A stretch of 64,000 nucleotides of DNA from assembly GCA_041390025.1 (NCBI GenBank), contig JAWKQR010000010.1, forward strand, positions 1-64,000, given 5' to 3'. Below the pieces are notes generated by a model. It searched no databases. It was not told the origin of the DNA and saw only the letters and a program-made list of their open reading frames with translations. The position numbers and the translations under genes were made by a program. This DNA is from JBFFMO01 sp041390025. Its GTDB lineage: Bacteria > Myxococcota_A > Bradymonadia > Bradymonadales > Bradymonadaceae. This document shows, one piece after another, positions 1 through 9,127 of this stretch; the first letter of the stretch is position 1; each line of letters opens with the position of its first letter.

Positions 1-200
1 ACCAACTTGATGAAGTTGGGGGAACTAAAACCTGCGCGACGGGCCAGATATCGGTACGAGACGACCTTTGTGTGAGCCTTCGCGCGTGTGTAGAAGTCGC
101 GCATGTACTCTCGGTAGTCCAAATACTGAAAAATATCGGGCTTCCACGTCATTGCAGTTCATGCCTTGTATACGCGACGAATACGGATTCTCACAAAGCT

Positions 201-217
201 GGAGATTTAAAATCTCC
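201..217. promoter_or_regulatory. Perfect 8-bp inverted repeat upstream of first lipoprotein gene
   Basis: GGAGATTT and AAATCTCC flank a single central A. The dyad ends 54 bases before the start codon of the lipoprotein gene at 272, a position where an operator could sit. It has no following T-run, so it is not a terminator. The rest of bases 1-271 holds no convincing gene; a short hairpin (CCAACTT/AAGTTGG, bases 2-19) lies at the window edge. A regulatory role is inference only. Confidence 0.35.
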
Positions 218-271
218 CATTTATGCCATGATAGGAGGTGTTCGGGATTTCGGAAAGACAAAAGGAAAATC

Positions 272-1129
272 ATGAGGATTCGCGATTTAGTGATCCTTGG
301 AATACACATGGCTGCCTTCGCGATGCTCGCCGGATGTTCCGATGACGGCACAGGCAGCTGGCGAGTCACGGAAGGGGACGGTGACACGGTCGGGTACGCC
401 TCCGGCGGTGAAGTGGTCGTGACACCCGACGGAACGTTTGTCGTGACCGGTAACGGCGATGCGAGCTGTGTGACGGTGGACGGGCAATGCGTTGATATCG
501 CAGCGGCGCAGGGTCGTTACTGCGACGATCCCAACGCCACCGCGGATTACCTGCTTGACGCAGACGGAAACGTTGTCGAGGCCATTTGTTACCCACCGTC
601 GGACAGCGGGACGCCTGTGAGCGAGCTGACACCGGACGCGAATGGCGACATCACACTGCCCTCGAATCAAAACGGTGCAGTCCTTGTGTTTTCGCAGGAC
701 TCCAACGGCCAACCATTGGAAGGCGACCTGACACTCGATGGAGAGCGTGTGGTGCTCTACGGCAACGGCATCGACGAGACCATCCTCGATGGCAACGTGA
801 CGCTGCGATCGAACAACGCCCGTATCCGAGGCGTCACCGTGATGGGAAATCTCAAGATCGAAACCAACGCCAACAACAGCGCCGCGGCATTTTGTGCTGT
901 GCGCGGCAACCTGAACATCGACGCCAACAACGTCACGGTGGCCTCGTGCAACGTCTACGGGAACGTGGACGTCGCAGGAAATGGCGCCACGCTGGTCAAC
1001 ATCGGTGTTCAGGGCGAGTGGAAAGTTAAAGAAGGCGCCACGTGTGTGGGCTGTTTTTCTTTCGCTGACGACGGTGATTGGATCATGCAAGACAGCGAAA
1101 TCGGAGAACCGATTCAATGCTCAAACTAG
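272..1129 (+). CDS. Putative lipoprotein with right-handed beta-helix-like repeats
   Basis: The 285-residue product starts with a short signal peptide and a lipobox ending in LAGC (Cys about residue 21), so it should be a lipoprotein. The start at 272 is chosen because AAGGA lies 5 bases upstream and the lipobox follows directly. Residues about 150-260 are short Asn/Gly/Val-rich strands with a repeated pattern (DGNVTLRSNNARIRGVTVMG, GNLNIDANNVTVASCNVYGN), typical of a parallel beta-helix of the pectate-lyase type. I see no catalytic residues. It is followed 11 bases later by another lipoprotein gene on the same strand, so the two are probably cotranscribed. Function is unknown; surface binding or structure is a guess. 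Confidence 0.7.
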   Translation: MRIRDLVILGIHMAAFAMLAGCSDDGTGSWRVTEGDGDTVGYASGGEVVVTPDGTFVVTGNGDASCVTVDGQCVDIAAAQGRYCDDPNATADYLLDADGNVVEAICYPPSDSGTPVSELTPDANGDITLPSNQNGAVLVFSQDSNGQPLEGDLTLDGERVVLYGNGIDETILDGNVTLRSNNARIRGVTVMGNLKIETNANNSAAAFCAVRGNLNIDANNVTVASCNVYGNVDVAGNGATLVNIGVQGEWKVKEGATCVGCFSFADDGDWIMQDSEIGEPIQCSN

Positions 1130-1140
1130 TCGGAGATGAC

Positions 1141-2040
1141 ATGAAATATCTGATATTGGCGTTGGCATTCGTGATCGGATGTTCGGACGACACTGCAAAT
1201 TCGAAGTCGAACAATGGCACCCCAAACAACGGGACCACGAATAACGTTTCGAACAACGGAACGACGTCAAACAATGGGGCGGACGGCGGCGTGAATGACA
1301 CGGACCTTCCCGACCTCCCATTTACCGTCAACGACGCGGGGCAGGTGCTGTGTGGCGATACGCCGTGCGCGTGCTCAGACGGTATCGACAACGACGGCGA
1401 CGGACAGGTCGACGGCTTCGATCTCGAATGCACGGGGCCCTATGACAACGACGAAGATTCGTTCGCGACGGGCATCCCAGGCGACAACAAAGACCCGTTT
1501 TGGCAGGACTGCTTCTTTGACGGGAACTCGGGTTCCGGCAACGATGGGTGTCGCTACCGCACCGAATGCCTGACGGGCGAGCTTCCACAATCCGATCCAG
1601 ACTGCCAACTGTCGCAGCGATGCATCGACTTCTGCGCCCCTTACACGCCCAATGGCTGTGACTGCTTTGGCTGCTGCGAGGTCTACCCACAAGGCGCAAA
1701 CACACCCATCTTTGTTCAGATCGGAAACACCTGCTCGGACGAGCAATTCGATGATTTGAACGCGTGTCCACGCTGTGTCCAATCCACTCAGTGCGGCAAT
1801 ACATGCCGGGAATGCGAGCTTTGCGGCGGCAAGACCGTGGCGGACCTCCCGGCATCGTGCTCAACCGGTGGCGACCCTGACATGGGAGGCGGCGTCGATA
1901 TGGGTGGCTCGGACATGGGCGGCGGCGGCGACCCCGGCTACACGTGCGACAACGGTCAACAAGTGTGTTCGGCGACCACGCCGTGCGCGCGCAACGACCA
2001 ATACTGCTCGCAGGGCTGCTGCATTCAAATCTTGCTCTGA
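1141..2040 (+). CDS. Cys-rich lipoprotein with Asn/Thr and Asp-Met-Gly linkers
   Basis: The 299-residue product begins MKYLILALAFVIGCSDD, a signal peptide with a lipobox (Cys 14). GGAG lies about 7 bases before this start. A low-complexity Asn/Thr/Gly spacer (about residues 18-50) follows. Next come a Cys-rich body with a calcium-loop-like stretch (DGIDNDGDGQVDGFDLEC) and a DMGG-type linker near residues 245-265. The C-terminus is a small Cys-rich knot. The pattern resembles surface lipoproteins of predatory or social Myxococcota relatives. No enzymatic motif is visible. It probably forms an operon with the preceding lipoprotein. Confidence 0.7.
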   Translation: MKYLILALAFVIGCSDDTANSKSNNGTPNNGTTNNVSNNGTTSNNGADGGVNDTDLPDLPFTVNDAGQVLCGDTPCACSDGIDNDGDGQVDGFDLECTGPYDNDEDSFATGIPGDNKDPFWQDCFFDGNSGSGNDGCRYRTECLTGELPQSDPDCQLSQRCIDFCAPYTPNGCDCFGCCEVYPQGANTPIFVQIGNTCSDEQFDDLNACPRCVQSTQCGNTCRECELCGGKTVADLPASCSTGGDPDMGGGVDMGGSDMGGGGDPGYTCDNGQQVCSATTPCARNDQYCSQGCCIQILL

Positions 2041-2124
2041 TCGCGATTGAACAAATCCGCATGCGGGACGTCAATTGCGATGGTGGGACGGATCCTGATA
2101 CTGTCGTCCCACGGAGAAGATTTC

Positions 2125-2709
2125 ATGCAAAAATCCAAGTTGTCCCGTCTCAGCCTCTTGGCCGTTCTGGTCACGACAAGCGTCGCTGTTGCCAAGCCTT
2201 CATTTCACGAGCGACTCGCCGCGGGTGAGATCATCGTCGAGACCAAAGCGGTCAAGAACAGCGACATTCCTCAAGCCATCGTAACGGCGGTGATTGATGC
2301 CCCTCCGGCCAACGTCTGGGCGATCATCAGCGACTGCAACCACTACGAAAAGAACATGATTCGTGTGGCAGAGGCCAAGGAACTGTCGCGAAAGGGCGAC
2401 GAAGTCGTGTGTGAAGTCACCACCGACATGCCGTTTCCGCTTTCCAACTTGACCGCTCAGACCCGTGCCAAACACACGGTTGGCCCTCCCGTATGGTCAC
2501 GTGAGTGGAAGCTCATCAAAGGCGATTACAAGTCCAACGAGGGCGGCTGGCGCATCCAGTCCTTCGACCTTGAGGGCACGAAGTCGTTGGTCGTCTACAC
2601 CGTGCACGCGGTCCCGGACATGATGGTGCCTGACTCGCTGATCAAGAAGGCCCAGCGCGACACGCTTCCGGATTTGATGAAAAACCTTCGCAAGAAGGTC
2701 AAGAAGTAA
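2125..2709 (+). CDS. Exported START/SRPBCC-like lipid-binding protein
   Basis: The 194-residue protein has an N-terminal signal peptide (MQKSKLSRLSLLAVLVTTSVAVA) and then a single SRPBCC-type fold. It shows the usual opening strand (AIVTAVIDAPPANVWAIISD), the 'NHYEKNMIRVAEAKEL' region, and a C-terminal helix after VPDMMVPDSLIKKAQRDTLP. Such exported START-like proteins usually bind hydrophobic ligands in the periplasm. The start at 2125 follows GGAGAA by 6 bases; an upstream in-frame ATG would lack a signal peptide. It ends one base before the convergent EGF-repeat gene. The ligand is unknown. Confidence 0.75.
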   Translation: MQKSKLSRLSLLAVLVTTSVAVAKPSFHERLAAGEIIVETKAVKNSDIPQAIVTAVIDAPPANVWAIISDCNHYEKNMIRVAEAKELSRKGDEVVCEVTTDMPFPLSNLTAQTRAKHTVGPPVWSREWKLIKGDYKSNEGGWRIQSFDLEGTKSLVVYTVHAVPDMMVPDSLIKKAQRDTLPDLMKNLRKKVKK

Positions 2710-2710
2710 C

Positions 2711-5623
2711 CTACATGCAGCTTGTGCAGGTCACATCGACGCTGTAGGTGCCGTTGCTCGTCCCTGTGCCCCATCCATCGACAACTAGGTAGTACGTGGT
2801 CCCCGCGGCCAATGTGGCCGTGAGCGTCTCGGCGTCGGACGTGAGTCCGTTCTCGGCGGCGCCCACGCACGACGTGGCGACGCTTCCGCAGTCGGTCACG
2901 AGATAGATCGCGTTGTCCCACCCCGTGGGCGTGACGACGAATTCATACGTGCCAGCGATGGTTGGTGTGAAAGCGTAGACTTGGTCGGGGGCGTTGGATC
3001 CGGAGGCGGATGTTTCACCTGGGCAAACGTTTGCGCCGTAGGATAGGTCGCTGAACGCGCCCGCGGTCGTGCTGGTGTTGTTGTAAGGCACCGCACCGAT
3101 CACAAATGGATTGGTGCACGACTCGCCAAGCACGGTCCCGTCCCAACACTGCGTGCCCGAGCCGACAAACGGAGCGGTGCAGGTGCACGTGAAGCTGCCC
3201 GGTGTGTTCGCACAGACCGCGTTGGCGTCACAGTTGTCCGTGTTGGTCGCGCATTCATTGATGTCGACGCAACTGTTGCCTTGAAGGGTGTATCCCGAGG
3301 GACACGTGCACGCGAATCCGGGATACGTCTTTTCGCACACCGCACCGCCTGTGCAGTTGTCGGTGCCGTTGGCGCATTCGTTCAAGCCGACATCGATCGT
3401 GTATGCACCGTCGCCGGTGCTGCTGTAGGCATCCACGATGATGGTGTACGTCGTTCCAGCAGTCAAAACGACGTCCATCTCCTCGGTGTCTGCCGACGAG
3501 GAGAATCCACTGTCTTCGGCGGCCAAGCAGCTGGTGCCGATCGCGGCGCAATCGCTCACGACGTAGAGCACCGCATCAAAGGCGGATTGAACGCGGATGC
3601 GGTAGGTTGCCGTGGTCTGCGGTACGAATATCCACGCATCGTCCGAACCTGCTCCACGTCCGGAGGTCAGTCCGGGACACTGATTGGTGGCAAAACTGTA
3701 GTTGTTGGTCGATGTGTCCGTGTTGCCCGAACCTGTAAATGGAAGCGCGCCCACGTTGTAGGGGAGGCCACAGGTGTCGCCGATCTTCGTGCACGTGACG
3801 CCATCGCCGGTGTAACCAGGGTTGCACGCGCATGTGAAGCTGCCCGACGTGTTCGTGCAGGCCGCGTTCGCATCACAATTGTCGGTATTCAGCACACATT
3901 CGTTGACGTCGGCGCATGTGAAACCGTTGCCGGTGAAGCCGCTCTTGCATGAACAAGCGTAGAAGCCAGGAACGTTCTGACAGTCTGCGTTTGCATCGCA
4001 GTTGTCCGTATTCAACGCACATTCGTTGATGTCCGTACACGTCACGCCATCGCCGGTGTAACCGGTTCCACACGCGCAACTGAATCCGCCGGGGAAATTC
4101 AAGCAGACGGCGTTTGCATCGCAGTTGTCCGTGTTCAGCGCACACTCGTCGGTGTCCGTGCATGTCACGCCGTTGCCGCTGTAGCCGGCTGGACAGGTGC
4201 AGGTGAACGACCCCGGGGTGTTGGTGCACGTTGCGTTGGAGGCGCAATTGTCCGTGTTGAGGGCACACTCGTTGATGTCGTTACATGTCACACCATTGCC
4301 GGTGAATCCGGGTCGGCACGAGCATGCGAACCCGCCTGGATTGTTGGTGCAGGTGGCGTTGGGGCTGCAGTTGTTCGTTCCATTCGTGCATTCATTGACG
4401 TCGGTGCACGACGTGCCATTGCCCGAGTAGCCGGTGTTGCATGCGCACGTGAACCCGCCGGGGGTGTTTGTGCAGGTCGCGTTTACGCTGCAATTATCCG
4501 TGTTCAGCGCGCACTCGTTGATGTCGGTGCAGGTCACGCCATCACCGGTGTAACCCGCAGGGCATCCACATGTGAACCCACCGGGAATGTTGGTGCATGC
4601 CGCATTCGCTGCGCAGTTGTCTGTGCCCAGCGCGCACTCGTTGATGTCCGTGCACGTCACACCGTCTCCGGAATAACCTTGGGGGCACGCACACGTGAAA
4701 CTGCCTGGCGTATTTGTGCAAATCGCGATGGCTGCGCAATCGTTCGTCCCGTCGGTGCACTCGTTGTCGTCCACGCACGTCATGCCGCTTCCCGAAAAAC
4801 CAGAATTGCAGTCGCATGCGAACGAACCCAACACGTTTGTGCAAGTTGCGTTGGCGTCGCATGTGTCGGTGCCCAACGAACACTCGTCGACGTCGCCGCA
4901 CGACGTGCCATCGCCTGTGTAGCCAACGTTGCAGGCACACTCGTACGATCCGGGCGTGTTCGTGCATGTCGCGTTGGCATCGCAAAGCTCGATGTCTTGG
5001 GAGCATTCGTCTACGTCGGTGCAGGTCATGCCGTCGCCGGTGTAGCCGTCGTTGCACGTGCACACGAACACATCGAGGTTTTGTGTGCACGTCGCATCCG
5101 AGGCGCACAACTGGCACGGGCTCCCGGTGCATCCCGGACCCGATCCGAGGCCATCCATGTCTGGGTCGTCGCAGTAAGTGTTGGGGACGCATCGCCCTTC
5201 GAAACACGCCAATCCTTGTCCGGGACATGTCGTCGTGCAATCGGTGGTGCAGATCTGTTGTTCGCCAACAGCCTCACACCGACCCGAGCCGCACTCGTCG
5301 TCCGCCTGACATTCCGAACCCACAGCGAGCGCACACACTCCATCTAGACACGTTCCCTGCGCGCAGTCGGTAGCTTCCACACACGCTGAACCAAGCGCGC
5401 ATGCGTCACAGCTTCCGCCACAATCCACGTCGGTCTCGTCACCGTCCAAGACACCGTTGTCACAGAACGTCGTGCTCCCGTCACTGGTGTCCGGTCCGGC
5501 ATCGACGGTCGTGCCCGTGTCTTCGTCGGTGGTGCCTGTCTTCTTCGGATCGTCCGTCCCGCACGAGGCGACCAACGCCCCGAGCATCACTGCCAACAAA
5601 AAATTCTGATTCATCCAATTCAT
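2711..5623 (-). CDS. Large EGF-repeat lipoprotein with two C-terminal PPC-like domains
   Basis: The 970-residue product starts at an ATG preceded by TTGGAG and has a lipobox (LVASC, Cys about 21), then an Asp/Thr-rich spacer and a Cys-rich 'GDETDVDCGGSCDACA' module common in exported proteins of this lineage. About thirteen EGF-like modules follow. Most begin (V/I)(D/N)EC and contain a C-x-N-T-P-G-(S/G)-F-x-C core, the calcium-binding EGF pattern. Two beta-sandwich regions near residues 690-790 and 880-970 contain 'AGTTYTIIVDA' and 'AGTTYYLVVDG' cores typical of bacterial pre-peptidase C-terminal (PPC) domains. The architecture suggests a long, rigid, calcium-dependent surface adhesin. It is transcribed divergently from the TPR gene at 5736. 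Confidence 0.8.
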   Translation of the reverse strand: MNWMNQNFLLAVMLGALVASCGTDDPKKTGTTDEDTGTTVDAGPDTSDGSTTFCDNGVLDGDETDVDCGGSCDACALGSACVEATDCAQGTCLDGVCALAVGSECQADDECGSGRCEAVGEQQICTTDCTTTCPGQGLACFEGRCVPNTYCDDPDMDGLGSGPGCTGSPCQLCASDATCTQNLDVFVCTCNDGYTGDGMTCTDVDECSQDIELCDANATCTNTPGSYECACNVGYTGDGTSCGDVDECSLGTDTCDANATCTNVLGSFACDCNSGFSGSGMTCVDDNECTDGTNDCAAIAICTNTPGSFTCACPQGYSGDGVTCTDINECALGTDNCAANAACTNIPGGFTCGCPAGYTGDGVTCTDINECALNTDNCSVNATCTNTPGGFTCACNTGYSGNGTSCTDVNECTNGTNNCSPNATCTNNPGGFACSCRPGFTGNGVTCNDINECALNTDNCASNATCTNTPGSFTCTCPAGYSGNGVTCTDTDECALNTDNCDANAVCLNFPGGFSCACGTGYTGDGVTCTDINECALNTDNCDANADCQNVPGFYACSCKSGFTGNGFTCADVNECVLNTDNCDANAACTNTSGSFTCACNPGYTGDGVTCTKIGDTCGLPYNVGALPFTGSGNTDTSTNNYSFATNQCPGLTSGRGAGSDDAWIFVPQTTATYRIRVQSAFDAVLYVVSDCAAIGTSCLAAEDSGFSSSADTEEMDVVLTAGTTYTIIVDAYSSTGDGAYTIDVGLNECANGTDNCTGGAVCEKTYPGFACTCPSGYTLQGNSCVDINECATNTDNCDANAVCANTPGSFTCTCTAPFVGSGTQCWDGTVLGESCTNPFVIGAVPYNNTSTTAGAFSDLSYGANVCPGETSASGSNAPDQVYAFTPTIAGTYEFVVTPTGWDNAIYLVTDCGSVATSCVGAAENGLTSDAETLTATLAAGTTYYLVVDGWGTGTSNGTYSVDVTCTSCM
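3787..5014 (-). repeat. Ten tandem 123-bp units encoding cbEGF modules
   Basis: The coding sequence repeats with a period of 123 bases (41 residues, 6 Cys each) for ten consecutive units. Unit boundaries fall at the (V/I/D/T)(D/N)EC motif. Several units are very similar to each other ('INECALNTDNC' occurs in three), which suggests recent duplication or homogenisation inside the gene. The unit number could vary between strains or be miscounted in assembly. Confidence 0.85.
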
Positions 5624-5689
5624 TTCAATCTCCAAGTTAGGATCGTGAGTGTGCCCAAGACGCCCGAACTTCTCAACTGATGTTCGCGG

Positions 5690-5717
5690 TTGGTTGGTTT
5701 GTGCTCTTCGATATAAT
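5690..5717 (+). promoter_or_regulatory. Probable sigma-70-type promoter of the TPR gene
   Basis: A perfect -10 hexamer TATAAT (5712-5717) is preceded by TTGGTT (5690-5695) with a 16-base spacer. Transcription would start near 5724, giving a leader of about 12 bases before the ATG at 5736. The -35 match is weak, so the -10 is the main support. Confidence 0.45.
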
Positions 5718-5735
5718 GCGGCATTCGAGGTGGCC

Positions 5736-8700
5736 ATGTCGTTTGAAGAACTGCGAGAACAGTATCGCGCTCAAGATCGTTGGATCGACCTCGCTGTCCT
5801 TTTGGAGCGCCAACGCCACACGGTTGGACCGCCGCAACGTGACGACCTCACCCAGGAACTGACCAGCCTCCTTGAGTACATGACCGGGGTGGGAGACCCC
5901 GAGGCGGTCGGTTTTGCCGAGTCTCGCTTGGAAAACCTGTACCTTGAGGTCGGCGGAAAGACCGCGTTTGAAGCCCTTGCCGGCCTGTACTTGGACCAGT
6001 CTGAGCGGCAGGTGAACAACATCCAGCGCTACTTGGCGCTGCGCCGAAAGTGCGCTCGGGTGTTCGAGGAGCGGTTGAATCGCGCGGATTCGGCGCTGGT
6101 CGTCCTGTTGTCGTCGCTGGGGTCAGACGTCCTGGAGCAAGCCGATTTTCAGGCGGAGCTTGAGCGTTTGGGTCAAAAGACCGGCGAGTGGGACACGATC
6201 TTTTCCGCATGCGAAGAGGTCCTTGAGCAGATGCACGAGGACACCCGTCGTGCGCCGATTTGGGTCGTGTTGGGACGATGGAGTTATGAGCTCGCTGGAG
6301 ACCGAAAGCGCGCGGTTCGATGGCTCGAGCAGGCTTTGGAAGTGCGCCCAAACGACCTGACGGCCATCTCGCTGATGGAGGACTATTGCCGCCGAGCTGG
6401 CAAGTTTGCCGCGTTGGTCGAAATGCTTCGCTTCCGCATCGATGCCGTGGTGTCGGCCAAGGACAAGCGTCGCGGTTGGTCGGAGATCGTCGAAATCGCC
6501 GAAGGTCCGCTCGACGATCCCGGTTTGGCGATGGAGGCGCTTGAGCACCTCGTGGAGCTGGACCCCGCGGACGATACGGCGTTCGAACGACTCAGGAAGG
6601 CCTATCACACGGCCCAACGCTGGGACGATTTGCAGGCCATTCTGCGCGTCCGGCTCGCGAGCACAAGTGACTCAGCGCGTCGGCAACAGCTGCAGCAATC
6701 GCTCGCTCAGGCGGCCGCGAGCGCGGGCGCGATCGACGATGCGATCCACGGTTTTCGCCAGTCGTCGGTCGACGCCAAGACATACGTGCAGGTGCTCAAG
6801 CGGGAAGCCGACAATGCGACCGACTCGGCGCGTGCTCGGTTCTTGGCCGAGATCGGACGTGTCTACGCCGAAGAAATCCGCGACAAACTCGCCTCACAAC
6901 ACTACTACGAGCAGGCCTTGGGCACCGATTCGCAGCTCATCGATGCTGCGGAGCCGATGGCCGACGTCTACTTGGCCGAGAAAGACTGGGAGCGCGCGGC
7001 CCCGCTGCTCGAGAATCTGCTGCGTCGCAATCGCATCGGGCGCGATCCCGCGTGGCTGCATCGCCGCTTTGTGCAGTACGCACAATGCTGTGACCGAATG
7101 GGCAAGAAAGGCGCCGCGTTGGCGGCGTTTCGGGAAGCCTACGAGCTTCGCCCTCAGGATACATCCACGGTCAAAGGATTTGGGAAGCTCCTGTTCGACT
7201 CCGGCGAGTGGGAAAAGGCCGTTGCTGTGTTTGGCGTGTTGCTGACCGAGCACGCCGCCAGCCTGCAGCCCGCAGAGGTGGCGGGGGTAAATTTCATGGC
7301 GGCCAAGTGCTTTGCGGAGCTCGGTGACGAGGGACGGGCGATTGCGGCCTACCGCAAGGTCGTGGACTTCAATGAGCGTCACCATGACGCCCTGCGCGCG
7401 CTGGTCGAGATCTTCGATCGCCGGGAGGACTGGGCAAACTTCGTCCAGTACGCGGATTTGCTCGTGACCGTTGAACCCGAGCCGTTGGTTCGATTTCGCC
7501 AGCTGTCCAAGGTCGGCGAGGTGTGGGCGAGCCGATTGAACCGCCCAGATCTCGCGATGGTGGCGTACCGGGCTGCGTTGGACATCGATCCAGCGAGCAT
7601 CGTGATCCTTCGAAAGCTCCTCGACCTTTACACGCGCACCGAGAAATATCCGTTGGCAGTGAAGGTCCTCGAGCGCCTGATAGCCGGTGAGGAGCAGCCA
7701 CGACGGCGCGCGACGTTGCACTACACGGCCGGCGTGATTTGCCGCGACCACGTGGGGAATCTAAACGCCGCGGTCGACCATTTTGAACATGCACTGGACG
7801 ATGACCTCGACATGCTCAAAGCATTCGAGGCGATCGACCGCATTCTGACGCAAGGGCGAGAATGGAAGGAGTTAGAGCGGTCTTATCGCCGCATGCTCAA
7901 ACGCGTCACGCCGGCAGACAGCGACAACCTGCGTCGCCTAGAATTACTGCTTTGGGAAGGGTTGGCCGAGATTTACCGGTCCAGACTCGGCGAGTTTGAG
8001 CTGGCGGTAGACACCTACCGGGTGTTGCAATCTCTGAAGCCCAACGAAGAAAAATACCGCCATATTTTGGCGGAATTGTACGAGAAGATGGGCGACGCCC
8101 ATGGCGCGCTCGCCGAGCATCGGCGCCTGATCCAAGAAGACCCAACGCGCGTCGACTCCTACCATGTGCTCCATGATGCCTACCTGCACCTCGGGCGTTA
8201 CGACGCCGCGTGGTGCGTGGCTGGCGCGTTGTCGTTCTTACGTTGTTCCACCGCCCATGAGGAGAGCTACTACCAGAAGTATCTGGGGCGAAATCTCCGT
8301 GTAGGGCGGGGTCAGCTCAACCACGAGATGTACGCGCGAATCATGCACCCGCAGCAGGACCCTGCGCTAGGAGCGTTGCTGTCTTACGCGGCGGAGGGGT
8401 TGCGTGGCAGCTACGGGGTTCCCCTCAAGTCACATGGGATTGATCCTCGGCGTGACCGTGTCGGACCCGAGTCTCCGTTTGTGTTCCGGCAGATATGGAG
8501 TTACGTGGCGGGTTGCCTTGCGCTTCCGTCTCCGCCGGAGCTGTATCAGATGCCTGCGGAGGGGTTGCTGAATCTGAACGCGGAAGCTCCAAGTGTGGGT
8601 GTGGGCCCCCAACGGCGTGATTCACACAACGACCGCGAAAGCGCGTTCTTCGCCGCGAAGCTGCTCTACGCCATGCGTCCTGATCACTATCTTGCGACAG

Positions 8701-9125
8701 TGTTCCCGCCCGAAGCTAACCAGACCATGTTGATGGCGGTGATCGAATCCGTTGACGCGAACGCGGGATACTCCAAGCAACTGCGCGACCCTAACTTCGA
8801 CCGAGCGGTCAAGGAGTTGAGGAAACTTCCCGAAGGTTTGAAAGCGCCGCTACGCCAGCTTGTGGCCCGCTACCGCCAACGCGGCGCGCCGATGGACTTG
8901 GTGGCTTGGACGAACGGCGTCGAGATGTCCTCCACCCGTGCCGGCTTGTTGCTCTGCGGTGACCTCACCGTGGCCTCGAGCTGTGTCAAATACGGTACGA
9001 TGCAGATTGGCGCGCTGTCGACCGAGGAGCGGATGCGAGACCTTCTGCTGTTTGCGGTCAGCGAGAATTATTTTGAGCTGCGGGCCCATCTTGAGCTTTC
9101 CATTGGCGGCGCCAACCCGTTCTAG
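5736..9125 (+). CDS. Large cytoplasmic TPR protein
   Basis: This 1129-residue protein has no signal peptide or membrane segment. Residues about 1-870 are helical tetratricopeptide-like repeats, with recurring patterns such as 'DLAMVAYRAALDIDP' and 'RAIAAYRKVVDFNERHHDAL'. Residues about 880-1129 are a different, non-TPR globular domain ending in 'LLLFAVSENYFELRAHLELSIGG'. Similar giant TPR proteins are common in Myxococcota and act as protein-interaction scaffolds; the partner here is unknown. The start at 5736 is preceded by GAGGTGG. It ends two bases before the convergent outer-membrane protein gene. Confidence 0.75.
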   Translation: MSFEELREQYRAQDRWIDLAVLLERQRHTVGPPQRDDLTQELTSLLEYMTGVGDPEAVGFAESRLENLYLEVGGKTAFEALAGLYLDQSERQVNNIQRYLALRRKCARVFEERLNRADSALVVLLSSLGSDVLEQADFQAELERLGQKTGEWDTIFSACEEVLEQMHEDTRRAPIWVVLGRWSYELAGDRKRAVRWLEQALEVRPNDLTAISLMEDYCRRAGKFAALVEMLRFRIDAVVSAKDKRRGWSEIVEIAEGPLDDPGLAMEALEHLVELDPADDTAFERLRKAYHTAQRWDDLQAILRVRLASTSDSARRQQLQQSLAQAAASAGAIDDAIHGFRQSSVDAKTYVQVLKREADNATDSARARFLAEIGRVYAEEIRDKLASQHYYEQALGTDSQLIDAAEPMADVYLAEKDWERAAPLLENLLRRNRIGRDPAWLHRRFVQYAQCCDRMGKKGAALAAFREAYELRPQDTSTVKGFGKLLFDSGEWEKAVAVFGVLLTEHAASLQPAEVAGVNFMAAKCFAELGDEGRAIAAYRKVVDFNERHHDALRALVEIFDRREDWANFVQYADLLVTVEPEPLVRFRQLSKVGEVWASRLNRPDLAMVAYRAALDIDPASIVILRKLLDLYTRTEKYPLAVKVLERLIAGEEQPRRRATLHYTAGVICRDHVGNLNAAVDHFEHALDDDLDMLKAFEAIDRILTQGREWKELERSYRRMLKRVTPADSDNLRRLELLLWEGLAEIYRSRLGEFELAVDTYRVLQSLKPNEEKYRHILAELYEKMGDAHGALAEHRRLIQEDPTRVDSYHVLHDAYLHLGRYDAAWCVAGALSFLRCSTAHEESYYQKYLGRNLRVGRGQLNHEMYARIMHPQQDPALGALLSYAAEGLRGSYGVPLKSHGIDPRRDRVGPESPFVFRQIWSYVAGCLALPSPPELYQMPAEGLLNLNAEAPSVGVGPQRRDSHNDRESAFFAAKLLYAMRPDHYLATVFPPEANQTMLMAVIESVDANAGYSKQLRDPNFDRAVKELRKLPEGLKAPLRQLVARYRQRGAPMDLVAWTNGVEMSSTRAGLLLCGDLTVASSCVKYGTMQIGALSTEERMRDLLLFAVSENYFELRAHLELSIGGANPF

Positions 9126-9127
9126 GG

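Noticed and set aside
226..275. A 15-codon upstream frame (ATG 226, stop overlapping the lipoprotein start) that might be a leader peptide.
   Set aside because: No ribosome site precedes the ATG; the AGGAGGTG at about 232-239 is inside the frame and leads to no start at proper distance.
3787..5014. Regular 123-base repeats could be a CRISPR array or satellite.
   Set aside because: They keep one open frame and encode EGF modules with conserved Cys; there are no spacers.
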